Shown here: positions 11,133 through 24,500 of the stretch, piece by piece
How positions within the stretch are numbered: position 1 is the stretch's first letter
Layout: each line of letters begins with the position of its first letter
Assembly: GCA_038373865.1 (NCBI GenBank)
Contig: JAXGGA010001018.1
Coordinates: 1-64,000 of the forward strand
Direction of reading: 5' to 3'
Length of the DNA stretch: 64,000 nt
Source of the DNA: Uloborus plumipes
Taxonomy: Eukaryota; Arthropoda; Arachnida; Araneae; Uloboridae
The notes under the pieces: model-generated
The model's input: only the letters and a program-made list of their open reading frames with translations
Databases searched by the model: none
Told to the model about the DNA's origin: nothing
Translations under genes and position numbers: made by a program

Positions 11133-14100
11133 GTGCATGATGGCATGCAAGATACATGTTTAGCATTTAATTTTGAACTTTGTTTTCGTTCATTTCCTGT
11201 TTTAATGATTACGATATCGGTAGCCCATTGTTTTAATAAGGATCAATCATCCACATGGTTATAAAAGTAGCCGAAACATAGTTGAAAGTCATTGTCTAAA
11301 TTACCAAAACGAAAATGTAATTGCTATAAAGAAAAACAATGCATTAACTGTACTAAATTCTTAAAGCATCAAAATTTAAGATTAAGTATTATTAAATGAA
11401 ATAGTTTTGAAAAACACAAGGACATTAAAGTTTTCTTTTATTTTTATACATTTCTTTATTTCTTTCAAAACATTATTCTAACTAAAAGAAAACATTCCCG
11501 CAAATACTCAGTATATAGAGTATAAAGCATAGGTGTGAGGTCTTTTTTTTTTTACAAGAATAAAGAAACTACATCAAAATGAGAAAAGAATTCCGGTCTT
11601 TGGAAAGAAAAAAAAGTTTTTCACAGAACTTTTGATATTGATCAGAAAAAAAATATCGGCTGAGTTTTCTCTTTTATTCGAAAGCTCCTATAATGTTCTA
11701 TTCCAAAAAGGATTTTTACGTAGAATTTTTCCATAAAGATGGTTCTTTGAGCTGTATTTATAGGAATTCTACAAAAAAAAAAATTGCAGCTTTTTGTGTA
11801 GTGAAAATACTAAGCATTTTCGGGATGCGTATTTTGGACACAAGCAGTTCAGAAGAACAAACGCAGGAATTATATGTAATCAAATTGAACTTGACACAAA
11901 ATACCAACTAATGTAACTTTGTTTTTTTTTCTTTTTTTTCATTTCTTTATAAAGCTGTTATTGCTCTAAAAAAGTGTTTTCCGCTAGTGTCTTGATATAC
12001 AGTATTGAGCCATTACAAAATTACTATGTTTTTAAAAAATATACGTACATTTTAAAATATACGTACATTTTAAATAAAAAAATCACTGTTGAAAAAATTA
12101 TGTGAGTAAAACGCAATAAATGTATTGCGCATGCCTGTTGTGTTATTACCATTGACAAAACTACTCCCGGGAACATGAGTTTATGTCAGTAACTTCAATA
12201 TTAAACCGATTTTTCTAAAAATAGTCGAAGAAAGTTGAAATATTTCGTTGGGGCAATCTTCATGTCCAAAAATAGTACGTTTCTGCGGGACTGCAAAGGA
12301 CATGTTTCGCGTCATAAATACAAGTTCTTCAAGACATTTTCGTCTAGCACAAATAGCCTAAGTAGTAGAAATATGTTGCCATTAATTTTTGGTATCTACT
12401 CATAACACCCTGCACACGAATAGTGTTCATAGTAATATTGCACTTGATTTCCTAACCTTTCCAACACCCAAATCCAACAATTTTATATCCTAACATATTT
12501 GATTTCATTTAAACTTAGAAAAACCAGAAAGTGAAGTAGATGAATATGGGACAGAGGGAAATAGTTAAGATAACTTGCCTGTTTTTAAATGATAAAAAAA
12601 CTTAAAATGGAAATTCGGTCCAAAATTTACCATACATAAAAAAGAAATATTTTGTCGTACAGCTTGCGTTGAAATATTATTTTAAATTTTGACAGTTAAT
12701 TTGTAGCTTCAAAAAAAATTGAAGGTTGGGTCACATTTTGATTACTTTGTGCTGCTTATTTAGTTCTGCAAAAAAAAAAAAAAAAAAAACATTTTATTAA
12801 TGGAATTTTGGTTCCTAAAATTTTATATTTTTATCTGAAAATTTCCGTGCATGCATATTTTGTTTAATCTTTTTTTTCTGGAAAACCTTTCATAAAAATT
12901 AAAAATACCTAATAGTACTAAAAATAATAGTAAACAGCTATATCTACAATATCAAGTAAAATTGTAAAGTAAATTAGAAATAATACTTTTACATTTATAA
13001 AACATTTCGAGTTGTTAGGAAAAAATGCAATACGTTACACGAACAGAAAAAAAGAAATATATCGCGACCTAAGTATTGATATTTAAAAGGAGGTGCCTCA
13101 AGTTTTCAGATACATTTTTTTTTTTTTTTGAAAGTGAAATCTTACAAAAATCCTTGAATTGAATATCTAATTGAAATCATCGGAAAATGTAAAATTTCGT
13201 AACACCTCCCCCCGCCCCCTAAACAAACAAGCAAAAAAAAAGGTGTAAGCCTCTTAGTTTATTTAGTCAGACTGGGAGAAAACTATATTTTTTTGAAAAA
13301 ATAGATTTGTGTTTTAGGAAATAAAATATGCACAAGTGTTGATATTTTCCCAATTCGTGACGACATTTTTTCACATAATATTTTTTTGCAGCTCTGTGAT
13401 CTCTTTTATTTATTTATTTATGTATTTATTTTTTATTATTTTTTTTTTTTTTTGGTGTTTGAATTCTGTCAAACTTTAATGTAATTCCTACGTAAAATTT
13501 GATTTTTCCGCTGCATACATCTTGCCAGGAAATGCATTTCTTGTGAAAGTCCCTTCTAATCAAATTTTGACACTTATTTTTTTTTCTTTTTTTCAGAATC
13601 ATAAATCGGGGCAGTAGGGAAAACATTGCGAAAAAAGGCAATTTTGTTAGACAGGAAGTAACAAAACCTACTTATGTGATTGATAACATTCAAAAAGCAG
13701 AAAATATGTGCATTTCGTATGCATACTTGTATGATGGGTATTTTTTCCTTTAAAAGAGAAACGTGTGTCCCTAAATGTAACGATTTCTATAACATAGCTG
13801 AGAAGTTAGAACTTTCTTTATATTTTTAATATATTAGAAACTTTATGCATGTTTGTACGTGCAACAAAGAAAAAAATCCTTTGCATTCATTTCTTGGAAT
13901 TTTGGATGCGATTGGGTTAGTTTTTTTTTTTTTTTTTTTTTTTTTTTTCTGGAATAGAACAAAATACTCTTCGTGACTAAAATACTTGATGAAAATTCGG
14001 CAAGGGTGGTAAATTCCGTGATTTGAGAGCTCCATTTCATTCCCGAAACAGAATTTCCGGAGAAAAATGTTCTTTTTATGTTTCGTTCTTTCTCAACTGT

Positions 14101-14488
14101 TTTACAACTTCGAGGTAGACATCAAGACAAGGATGAATGTAAAGTACACAGTGCTCTTATGCTTATTTGTAGTTGGCTTCCTCTTCACCATTTAATTTAA
14201 TCAAATGTATTCTAACCGGGATGTCCTTTCCCTTTTTTATTCAGAGTTATTCTAGAAATTCTAAACGAAAAACTTAGAAATTTCTGCCAAATGTTTTTCT
14301 ATGCTTTTGTTTCCAAAAAAATATAAAATATTTTGCTTAATAATCCTTAGATTATTTTCATCCGATTTAATTTATGATTTTGAAAAATAAATACTCTCTT
14401 CTTAAACGCTTTGTCTTCTTCTCTTTAAAGTTGACTATGTTGTACAATCTTTAAATGGAATAATTTAAATTAACAACTGTTTTTCTTT
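11133..14488. other. AT-rich gene-free stretch
   Basis: No supported gene. It holds several homopolymer runs (for example the long T-run at 13919-13948), a short tandem duplication of 'tatacgtacattttaaa' near 12040-12075, and the second copy (13862-14045) of the eroded repeat seen at 8395-8575. Confidence 0.5.
13862..14045 (+). repeat. Old dispersed repeat, copy 2
   Basis: Partner of 8395-8575, interrupted by the 30-base T-run at 13919-13948. The closing block tgatttgagagctccatttc is the clearest shared part. Confidence 0.3.
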
Positions 14489-14496
14489 GTTGTAAT
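14489..14496. repeat. 8 bp target-site duplication, left copy
   Basis: gttgtaat here is repeated exactly at 15468-15475, immediately outside the two inverted ends of the hAT-like element. Confidence 0.85.
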
Positions 14497-15467
14497 TAGA
14501 GATGCACCGATTAATCGGCAGTACCAATTAATCGGCCATAATCGGCCACTTTGCCGATTATTAATAATCGGCAATATCGAACCGATTAATCGGCCGAAAA
14601 AATATTTTTTTAAATATTATTCTTCAAAGTATACCTTAACTAAGAAACTATGAGAAATGCTTTTATAAACAGTTATAATAATCCTCACAGTTGATATAAA
14701 GTGTTTAATAAATTAATTCTCCTACTTTGAGTAAATATCATAGACAATGTTGCAACATTTTTCATGTGACGATAGTTACCTCCTTAGCACAGTGCTTTTA
14801 GAAACTTCTAGATTTCACAAAGAATAAAAGAATAGAATTAAGTTGCTACCAATTATCAAAAAAAAAATAATTAAAAGTACCGTAAAGTCAGGTTACTTGG
14901 ACCCTAGGGGGTTACTTGAGCCCATTACAGTAAAATGATAAAATCTGGGTTTGGTGCTTACTAGTTCAAGACTTGCACGTAGTTCCTCGTTTTTCCGCTA
15001 GGTAGAAGCACTCTGCAGCCTCTAACGCTAGTACCAAAACCAGATTTTGTCATTTTACTGTGGGCTCAAGTGGGTCCCCGACTGTGGGTCCAATTAACCC
15101 GACTTTACGGTACTCCTAAATTGGAGTGCTCACCACAGACTTCCCCACTCTCTTATTTTTTGAATAGCTAACAATGAGTTAATGTAATAGGATTGAAAAT
15201 AATATGAAAATTGGTTATCTAAGAAATTTGATAAAATAGTGAAATCATTTTGTGAAAACTAGGAAAATGGAAAAAAATCTTGTCTCAGAAATAAATTACT
15301 TACTATCTCCAAACTCGAAATTCTATAAGGGAAAAAAACAGTGATGGAAAAATCGATAGTATTAAAAATAATCATCCCTATCATTAATCGGCTCTGCCGA
15401 TTAATCGGCTGATTATCAACAGCCGATTAATCGGTAATTTGTCAATTTGCTTATCGGTGCATCCCTA
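14497..15467. mobile_element. Non-autonomous hAT-like element (971 bp)
   Basis: Ends are tagagatgcaccgat on the left and the inverse of tagggatgcaccgat on the right, followed by multiple subterminal copies of gccgattaatcgg in both orientations. An exact 8 bp direct repeat (gttgtaat) flanks the element, as expected of hAT transposition; the 'gatgcaccgat' end type is common in animal hAT elements. There is no transposase frame inside. The element carries a smaller palindromic MITE at 14880-15110. Confidence 0.85.
14880..15110. mobile_element. Palindromic TA-flanked MITE nested in the hAT-like element
   Basis: The left half (ccgtaaagtcaggttacttg, then acagtaaaatgataaaatct) is mirrored by the right half (agattttgtcattttactgt, then caattaacccgactttacgg), with TA at 14878-14879 and 15111-15112. 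Almost the whole 231 bp is an imperfect palindrome with a centre near 14990-15000. It inserted into, or travelled within, the hAT-like element. Confidence 0.8.
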
Positions 15468-15475
15468 GTTGTAAT
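15468..15475. repeat. 8 bp target-site duplication, right copy
   Basis: Exact match (gttgtaat) to 14489-14496. Confidence 0.85.
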
Positions 15476-18076
15476 CTAATTTAAATAGCAAAAAATATGT
15501 TTATCATTATTAGAATTATTTCTTTAAAGGAAAATAGGAAAATAAGAGAATAAAATAATTGAATCCTATTTTTTATTTTATTTCATTAGGTAATATGAAT
15601 AATACTGTAAACTTTCGGAAAATATTTCCTTTTTTAAAAGAATGTAAAGTAGACTGGCTACCTATTGTTTTTTAATTGCCTTTAAATTGTTCATTTGTGT
15701 GCTTATTTTCTAGATTAGCTAATACAGTTAATGCTTTGTATGATTTGAGTTTGATTTTCTGCTTCATTAATAATGTTTCTAAGTTTTCTACCCAACACAA
15801 AAGTAGTGTAATGCAAGACGCTATATCTATCAAATGGGGGTGCACTTTTTTGCTTAAAGTAACACGTTTCAATTGCTTCTATTTTTTATTTTTATTTATT
15901 CTTAGTTTAACTAGATTATAGTAGCTTTGGTTGGAATTAACACTTTTTTAATTTGGAACGGGTAATGGACGGATTATGCGCATTGTACATAAAGTGCTTC
16001 AGACTTCTTCTGTGTCTATCGATCAATTCAAATTCTTTTCCTGATGAAAATAGAAGTTATTTCACCAAGCCATTAAAATGCCTTTTTTCCCTTTTTTTCG
16101 ACCGTAAGATTTTACTAGTCGACCCATCTATGCAATGTCACGTGATACGATAGATAATTGTTGTAATAACTAAAGAAGAATGCAGTAAATTCAAACAATC
16201 TCGCCTACGTTTTGCTCATAATGGAATATTACTTGCTTTCAGTTTCAAATTATCATACTTTACTTTTCAGGCCATAAAGTGAGCGATGTAATAAATTGAT
16301 AAACATTGAGGTCACGACATGGATTCTGAACAAAACAAGCGTTAACATATAAACCCTTCAACTCTGTTTATTAAATAAGGCTACAATGAATGGCTGCCAG
16401 CCAAATTGGCGTCATTTCAAACTCAGATATTGAATTAGAGGCGATTTGAATTATTTTATGCGCAGATGTCTCAGTGAGATATGCGTTTTTCCACGGGACT
16501 GTTTTTAATTGGACTTTTACATAACAATCGATGGGATGTTTATTTGGTAATATGTTTATTCCCGTCTGGAGATAAAAGAAATAATTTTATTGAAATGTGT
16601 TCAATTAGAAACAATTGGTGGGTAAAACTATACTGCCAGTATTTTTTCATTTTTTCTTTTGGCACTGCTGAAAATTCTTGAATTTGCATATTTCTTCCTT
16701 AAAACAAAAGACTTTTTAGAGCAGATTAATTAAATATTGCTCTAAATTAGTGGATTTTCTGCTGTTTTTCTGTTTTTAAAACCTATTTTGGCTGCATTTT
16801 AAGGCATATTTTGGATTTTCGTGTTTACTAGACGTTGTTTTAGTGTAGAAGTTCATGTTTTAGGTGGTAGATTTGAGAGATTTTGTAGAAAATCTACCCG
16901 TTAAATTACTGTGTTACATTTTACAGAATTTAATCTTTCTTCCTGCCCCTCTCTATCTTTTTACATATTTAAGAAAAAAAAAACATTTCATACTGCACAG
17001 TTATAATTTTACAGTATTTTCAGCATTTTATTAGAATTATAACTAAATTTAATTATAATTAACATAGTAGTTGAAAGTAGATTTTAGATACTACTACGGG
17101 CGACTATAGCTGCTTAGAGGTAGGTAAATTAGTAAGCTTCTTAAATAAGTTTTATATTATTATTCATGATTCTAAATGAATTATGTATAATAATCTAAAT
17201 GTTTATTTCCATGATCAAGAGAAGTTTTTTGCCGAAATTGTACAAGGAACATAAAGTCTTAAGTGTATAAGAAAAACACGAACCTTCCTTTTTGTTTAAC
17301 ACTTTTTAAGACCGACCATTATCAAGTTCATATTTCTAATATATTCCTTGCAAGAAATAATGTCTCTAATTTAAACTATATAAATTTTTAATTAATGATT
17401 CAAAGTATTACATTTAGAATATCGTACGAATTAATAATATTTTAAAATTATAAAGTAGCACTTTGCTACGTATTTATGAGTTTATTGAGGAAAAAAAAAG
17501 TAAAAAAATGGTTCTACCTATAATAATATTAGTTTTACGGAAATTTATTTCAACAAAATTATTTCATTTTTCACCAATTTACTTTCAATTCATTTACGAT
17601 GTAACGTCTACTGTAATTTGACCATAATCCAATAAGTTAAAATAATTCAGTTACCTCAATCTCCTCAGCTACTAATAAAGATACCCATAATCCTATTATG
17701 TGTACGGGATCAAATATATTATCCACAAACAAGGAACATTTTTACTTTGATTTCCAGAAACTTCCCTAATTATAATAGACAACAAGTAGCCTGTACATTT
17801 TCTCATTTATCTTTCGGGTGCAACTCAACGTCAAAACTAAATTTTGGGAAAAATTGAGGAAATTTAAAGCTGAAAATTAAATATTTTGTAACATATTTTC
17901 CCATACGTATTTGTGTTGAAAATAAACTAGAAATTAACAGCTATGAAGTGCAAAAATGCTTATTTTTAATTTTACATTCAAACTCAGTTATATTTATGTG
18001 AAAATATGTTACCTAAAAAATAATTCTGCTGCATATTTATTGAAATATTTTTTCTCGCTTAACTCACTGTAACCTC

Positions 18077-18082
<6 letters not shown>
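15476..18082. other. AT-rich gene-free stretch
   Basis: Only short frames (up to 81 residues) with no recognisable domain, and no element ends found. Confidence 0.5.
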
Positions 18083-18120
<38 letters not shown>

Positions 18121-18125
18121 GTAAG

Positions 18126-18223
<98 letters not shown>

Positions 18224-18231
18224 AGTATGTA
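18083..18231. repeat. Compound CA/TA microsatellite
   Basis: (AC)n at about 18083-18116 is followed by the word gtaagtatgta, a (TA)n tract of about 90 bp (18132-18220), then gtaagtatgta again at 18221-18231. The identical bordering words mean the TA tract is bracketed by direct repeats. Confidence 0.95.
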
Positions 18232-18370
18232 TTTTTTATTATTTATTTATTATTTATATTTTTGAATAACAACAAGCTTGAGTATGTTTTTTTTTTTTGT
18301 TTTTGGAGGTAGCAGTGAAAAAATGTTTTAAATGCAGTCTCACTTTTGAAATTTGATGAATTATTCCGCA

Positions 18371-18507
18371 CACTGAAAAAATATTAAAATGCATTTTTTT
18401 TATTTGTACTGTAAAATTGCTAATTTTACACTTTATTACTGTGCATTTTACAGTATTGAACTGAGACCTGTCAGTATTATGCGGTAAAAACAAGTTTTTT
18501 TTGCAGT
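18371..18507. mobile_element. 'ctgtaaa' family MITE, copy 2 (short)
   Basis: Starts cactgaaaaaat, ends near ttttttgcagt, and shares with the other copies the blocks tactgtaaaattgctaattt, attactgtgcattttacagt and cagtattatgcggtaaaaac. About 137 bp, so internally shortened or truncated relative to 10778-11130. Confidence 0.6.
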
Positions 18508-21500
18508 TTAATGGTCAATTCATGTCCCATACGTCAATCCTCTTCAATTTATTTTAAAATATAAATAGTGTACATACATTTCAAACGCCAATAAGTTATA
18601 TATTAAAAGTATTCTATAAATATACAGCACAGCGTCGTTTAACTGAAGTGATATAAGACGAACCATCTTCGGTAAATAGGAAATTCCGGATAAAACAGCG
18701 CACTGAGAAATGACTGTCAGGATCCCGGAAAAACTTGGTATATTTTTTGAAACACATTGATGTACGTATTTAAAATAAATCCAATTACAATGTGATACTT
18801 TAAAACTAATGTTCCATAATTACAAATAATCTATTTATTCAAGAAAAGTAACGCAAGAAATTTGCATTTAATAAGTTAAAATACGGCAAACGCAGCATGT
18901 TCATTTTGCCAAAAAAAAACGCACTGTAGTTTTTGTTCTTTAATTTTTTTTAAACAAATGCAGGTATGGATGATTGCTTTCGAGAATCTAAAAGGGACAT
19001 TTTTACTAAAAAATTATGCTAGTTGCAAAATAATAATAATAATAATATTTTTTATTATTATTATCAGATGAAAAAATAAGTATTTGAATAACGTAGGTTC
19101 TTTAAGAGGTTCTGGTTAAGCTAGTTTCCTATGATCCAAACTCTACAGCAATTAAAATAACTTTATGTAACTTTTTAACTCTGTATGAAATATAAACGTC
19201 TAGAAAAGTAGTATTAATTCCAATTAATTTCCAAAAAAACACATTTTACAAGAAGTAAGTTTCTAAAATGTAACTTTTCTGAATGGAAAATTCTCATAAA
19301 CAACCATAATTGTTCCATTTGAAACGAAAATTTTCTTTTGATGCTGTACGATGAGCAATAAATCACAACGATAAAAGATAATATTTTTTCTTCGTAAGAA
19401 AATTCTTTTCAAATATGGCCGCCAGAGTGTTAGTGTAAATAGTGAAGCAGAAGGCGCTAAAGAGTACAAAATTATATCTATATTCTTGTTTTCTGGCCTA
19501 GATTCAAAAACTATGATAAATCATGCTAACACTAGTCGAGTCATCAATCAATAGGACGCGTAAAGTTTCATTTCTCAAATATTCGTTATCTGATGTGGAA
19601 CTAATGCATTTGCGTGATAATTTATCGACTTCATTGCATTTGCACTTTTAGTTAAAATAAGAAAAAAAAAAACGAAAGTAAATTATGTAATGTTGTTGCT
19701 CATTAAATTGATTCAATTTTTAATAAATCAAGAATATATTTGAAGCATTTAGTATCAAAACCACCTCAAGTCATTAAGTCATTTTTAAATTGTTCAGGAA
19801 GGAAAACCAATCATAGTTTTTTTTTTATCATATAAATATATATATATCTATATATATTAACAGGTGTTAGGTGTTAAAAACAAAAGAGGTTTAAAACAGA
19901 CAGACAATACGTATATACAAATAAAATAATTATCTGGATTAGTTTGAATCCAAGATCAGAAACAAAGCATTATTTAATAGCACAAGGTATTACAAACCCA
20001 TTTTATGAGGCTTAAGGAAGGTTTTTTTTTTTTCATTGTAGTAAAATTATCCATTGTAAGGCACTAAGTAACCAAGTAATCAGCTAAGAAATAAGCTCAA
20101 GGGTATTATGCTGACTGAGAAAATAAGGAAATTAACAATTGTGTTTGCACAATAAAACAAAAAGTGGTAAGTCCAGGCTTGCTTAGAACGTGACTCAAAA
20201 TAACTTTATCTTTCCTCCAAACAAAAAAAAAGTCGACTAAGTTGGGAAAAAAATGTTTTTAAGTGCTTAATTTTTGAGACAAAAAAAGGATCCCAAACGT
20301 GTTCAAAAATATCGGTTTTCTTTTGTTCTATTAATAAACTATTCTTTTTCTTGGTCTGTACTGTTCTCTTTGCACGATTTCTCAAAGAAAAACTATGGAA
20401 AAAATGGCATTAAATTTCCGGTCTCTAGGCAATACTTTTGCGTTTTCCAATGTTTGGAGCTGAATCCTGCGGAAAACAATCCGATTTTCCGGTAAGATAT
20501 TAGACAAAGGAAAACTTTCCCGCCTTTTTAGTTGAATTTATATCTATATGTCTTCATACTTTGACCGATGCATCAACATTATGGATGAGAGAAAGTTAAG
20601 AAATGAAAAGAGAAAAAAATAAAATGTGAAAGTCTACCAAAACGACTTAGCTTACAAAATCGGTCAGTCATATTTTTATTTTTATTTCTTTATCGTTTGG
20701 AAGTCGGGCGCCTGTTTCGTTTCCTGATGATTGATTTTCTAAGCCTTTCAAACTTGTTTGAAAGTACGAATTCTCAAGAATTTTTCTTTCTTCACTTGGA
20801 GTCTCTCTTCTTTTTGCTTTCATACTTTATTTCGATATTTTGGGAGCATATTTTTTTTTTTTTTCATTTTTCCATTTTTATCCAATAAAAGATGCTTCTG
20901 TTTTGATAAAAATTTAACTTGTAAAAGCTGGGAAATGCTGGTTTTAAGCAAATTGTGATAGAGGAAGCAGAATGTGATATATATGTAATATTTGTCTTAG
21001 ACCTAGTTCATGTGCTCTAATTCCAATGTAAATTAAATTACTTGGTTGCATGCTCATTTATGGAATGTCAATTATTCTTTTGTTGAAAATTATTTAAACG
21101 TAGAATAGATGACTTTTTCAGTATGTTGTACGTAAAAGGTAGATAAAAACGCTATTTGTTATTTTAAAGCTATATTGCCGTGATAAGCGCAAAAGTGGGC
21201 TGCAGTTGAACTCAAACTGAGATATTACTCTTTGAAGTTTTGCGTCACCATGAATTTGATTCAGATGATACTTTTTTTCAAAATTTTGCCTTTTCAAAAA
21301 TATTTCATGTTTTAAAATGACCATATAATATTGCATTTAGGTAGAATAAGTCACAAAGAACCACCTGAAGGTGATAACTCAATTTTATTAAAAAGTGCAG
21401 ATATCACTTTTGTACTTAGCACGGCAATATAGCAAAAGAAAATAACTACGAGGACTACACCAACATATTTTTCCTCTTACAGCAAAAGCGATGTCAACAT

Positions 21501-24500
21501 GATATTCAGACAAACATGATATACTATATAACTGTTTACTGAAAAAACTCATGCTTTTGGATTTTTCTTATTAAAGGACCTTGTAGCATCAAGAAAAGCA
21601 AATGAAATGTCTTACTCGATAAGGTCTTCAGAAAAAGTGCTTCCTGGCGATTTCTATTTCCCATTTTAACAAATAAAAAAGGACCTTAGTAACAAAACCT
21701 GTAAACATTTCTGGTAAAGATATTTAAATTTCACCCTTATAAGTAAAGTCAGCAAAATATAGCAAAATTTAATACCCTTTATTGACCGAGACGTCTAAAG
21801 AAAAGGTTTCCTGCAACGTTGAAACCTGTGTTTGTGCTAAAGAAATGGCCGTTAATATTGTTATTATTATTATTTTACTATATAACGGTTTAGGTAAAAG
21901 TGCTTTAAAAACTTGAATTTTTTATATGAAACTTGCTACGGTATAGTTTTACATAAGTTACGACTTATCAAAGTATTTAAAGATAAACTTCATAGTATGT
22001 TTAATCAGGTAATAATTTTTGCATCATGCTTAATTAACCAATGAACATTGCTGCGGATTTGAAACAATAGACGTTCAATCAAAAAAAAAAATCCATTCCA
22101 ATCCATTGTTATCACTAACAAACGTTTTTTTCCTTTCTGCGTCGATTTTTTTAAAACAAAAATAGGTCCTACTACAATTTTTAAAGATAATAAAAAGGGA
22201 AATTAATATTTACATGCGCGCAGTAAATTAACACTGTATAAGTATATGTGCATATATACAAACTTATTCAAATATTTTAGTATGACGCAACAAGAAAGCA
22301 CATTCCCATCATTTTCATCTAAGCTTTTCCTGCTCTATATTTTAAAGAACATTGATTTCAGGTTCGATGTAAAGAAAGTCCAAACAATTTTGGGAAAACT
22401 CTTTTCAGTTTTAGGAATTAGCAATCAGACAAACTGCTGAAGCGTAATCGACTATTCATTAGTGTTGATTGGTAGGGGAACGAATCAATCTTCATCAGCG
22501 CTGTTTGTTCTTTGGATTTAAATAATTTGCATGGCACAGAATAAACAGTTGGGTTCAAGTTTCCCGGATAGAGCGTATAAATTTGTAAGAGGTAATAAGA
22601 AGCGTGTTGTGTTGCCTGCGATTTTGTAATAATATTGTTTATGGTATTTATAAATACAGAAACTGAAATTTGAAATATTACTAAACCACGAAAAAAGGGT
22701 ATGGGTTTTTTCAATGAAAATAGAACTAATCTTGTCATTTACGAAAATTTTTAAAATGTTGGTATTTTCAACATTGTCCCTTTAATAATTGTATGTAAAT
22801 TACGAGTGAACAGAAACAAGAACACTTTCAGTGTTACTCCCATAAAACTGTAGAATAAGCAAGCATAAAACCCTTTCAATATTAAATTCCGATATTTATT
22901 GATAATGTTCGTTGATTATTTCAGATAAATGAAATAATCAACGAATTAATATTATTTAATGATTTCGAAACTCATTGAGCATCAGAATAAGTGCAATTAG
23001 AGACGGTAATGAATAACGCGTCTCCACTATTAATTTAGAGAAAAATGGTTTTGAATCTTTGAAAAAATGCCTGTTTTTATCCCAAGTTCGTTTTTACTAC
23101 TTTTGAGGGAATAACTATAACATTGATTTTTGCAAAAAATATTGGGCGTTTTTTTAAAAACTTTTCTAAGTCTAAGATGTAATGCAAAAATTTCAAATAA
23201 TTAGTTTAAAGTATCGTGCACTATTTACTAGTATATCATATAATGATTACTTATGCAAGCTTAACCAAATAATTTTCCTTGAGTATTTTACCTAATTAAA
23301 ACGTAAAGTAATTATATTTAGAAAATAAGTTTTTGCATCTTTTATATATTTATCCTTTTCAGTTTTTTTTTATTTTTGAACATTATTTGTTTTGAGAAAA
23401 ATGTGATATAAAGAGATATTCTTTTTTTTATATTTATTTATTTACTTATTTATTGACTCCAAAAAGTGACAAAAAGGCTCATAGCATGTCTTATAGGTGA
23501 GTCCAACCAGTGAAGGGCGATTGACCCCATTGCTCCTACCTTGCAAACGCCCCTCATTAAACATAAGTATAAAAATAAAATTGTCTTTATTGTAAAAGCA
23601 TTTAATGGGAGCAAATGTGGCCTGATTTGATTTTTACTATACCCTTATGAACTAATTGCAGTTGCTTTCAGCTTCTGATTTTTCTTTCGTATACTTAAAA
23701 TATTTTTTGCAATTCCTTTTTTTTTGAGACCGAAACAAGTCTCGCATAAACTTTGTTGGTCTACGATGTATTATTCCATTAAAATAAGATTTGCAAGTGA
23801 CAGGAAATTCAAATGCAAGTTTTTAAAGCGTACTTTAACACTATCCTTCAAGTGACAATACTTTAATTAAATTTGATTTTTTTTTTACTTCTTAGATTTA
23901 AAGATATTTCCTTCAGACATTATTCCAACTAATTTGTGGGATCTTTAATATTTAATACTAGATTAAATAGCCTGGTCCACGAAGCTTAATTAACTATTCC
24001 ATTTGACTCAAAAGCATGCAATAGTTAACTGAAAAGTTTCACAGAAATATGTTTTCATTTGAAACCTACAAAGTATTTAACTTTAATAGTAATTATTAAA
24101 TCATTTACATAATTAGTCAAAATTATTCCCCCTTCATATCGGTATAGATGTCCCTCCGGTGAAAATTAGTTTCGAAAATTACTTTAGTACATTGTTTAGT
24201 TTATTATATTATGCGAAGAATCAAATTCATTAAAGTAAGAGCAAAATTGAAAATTTTGTGTATTATCAGTTTTAATGAAGTGCTGAAACTATTTGAATTT
24301 GGCCAGAAATTTTTGGTATTTTAGCAGCATTAGCTTAATTAGGTGAAATAAATTGCATTACTTTTCAAAAATGTGCACATTTTGTTTAACATAGTGCAAT
24401 TAGAGCCACTCATTCTCATGATTAAATAAAATTAATTTCGTGGGCTCAGATAAAGTTTTTGCAGCATATACAATTTAGGCTGAATCTCAGCTTTCCAAAG

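Noticed and set aside
18127..18312. Frame of alternating Tyr-Ile
   Set aside because: Direct translation of the TA microsatellite.
22418..22738. 106-residue minus-strand frame
   Set aside because: No domain, AT-driven composition, no supporting signals.
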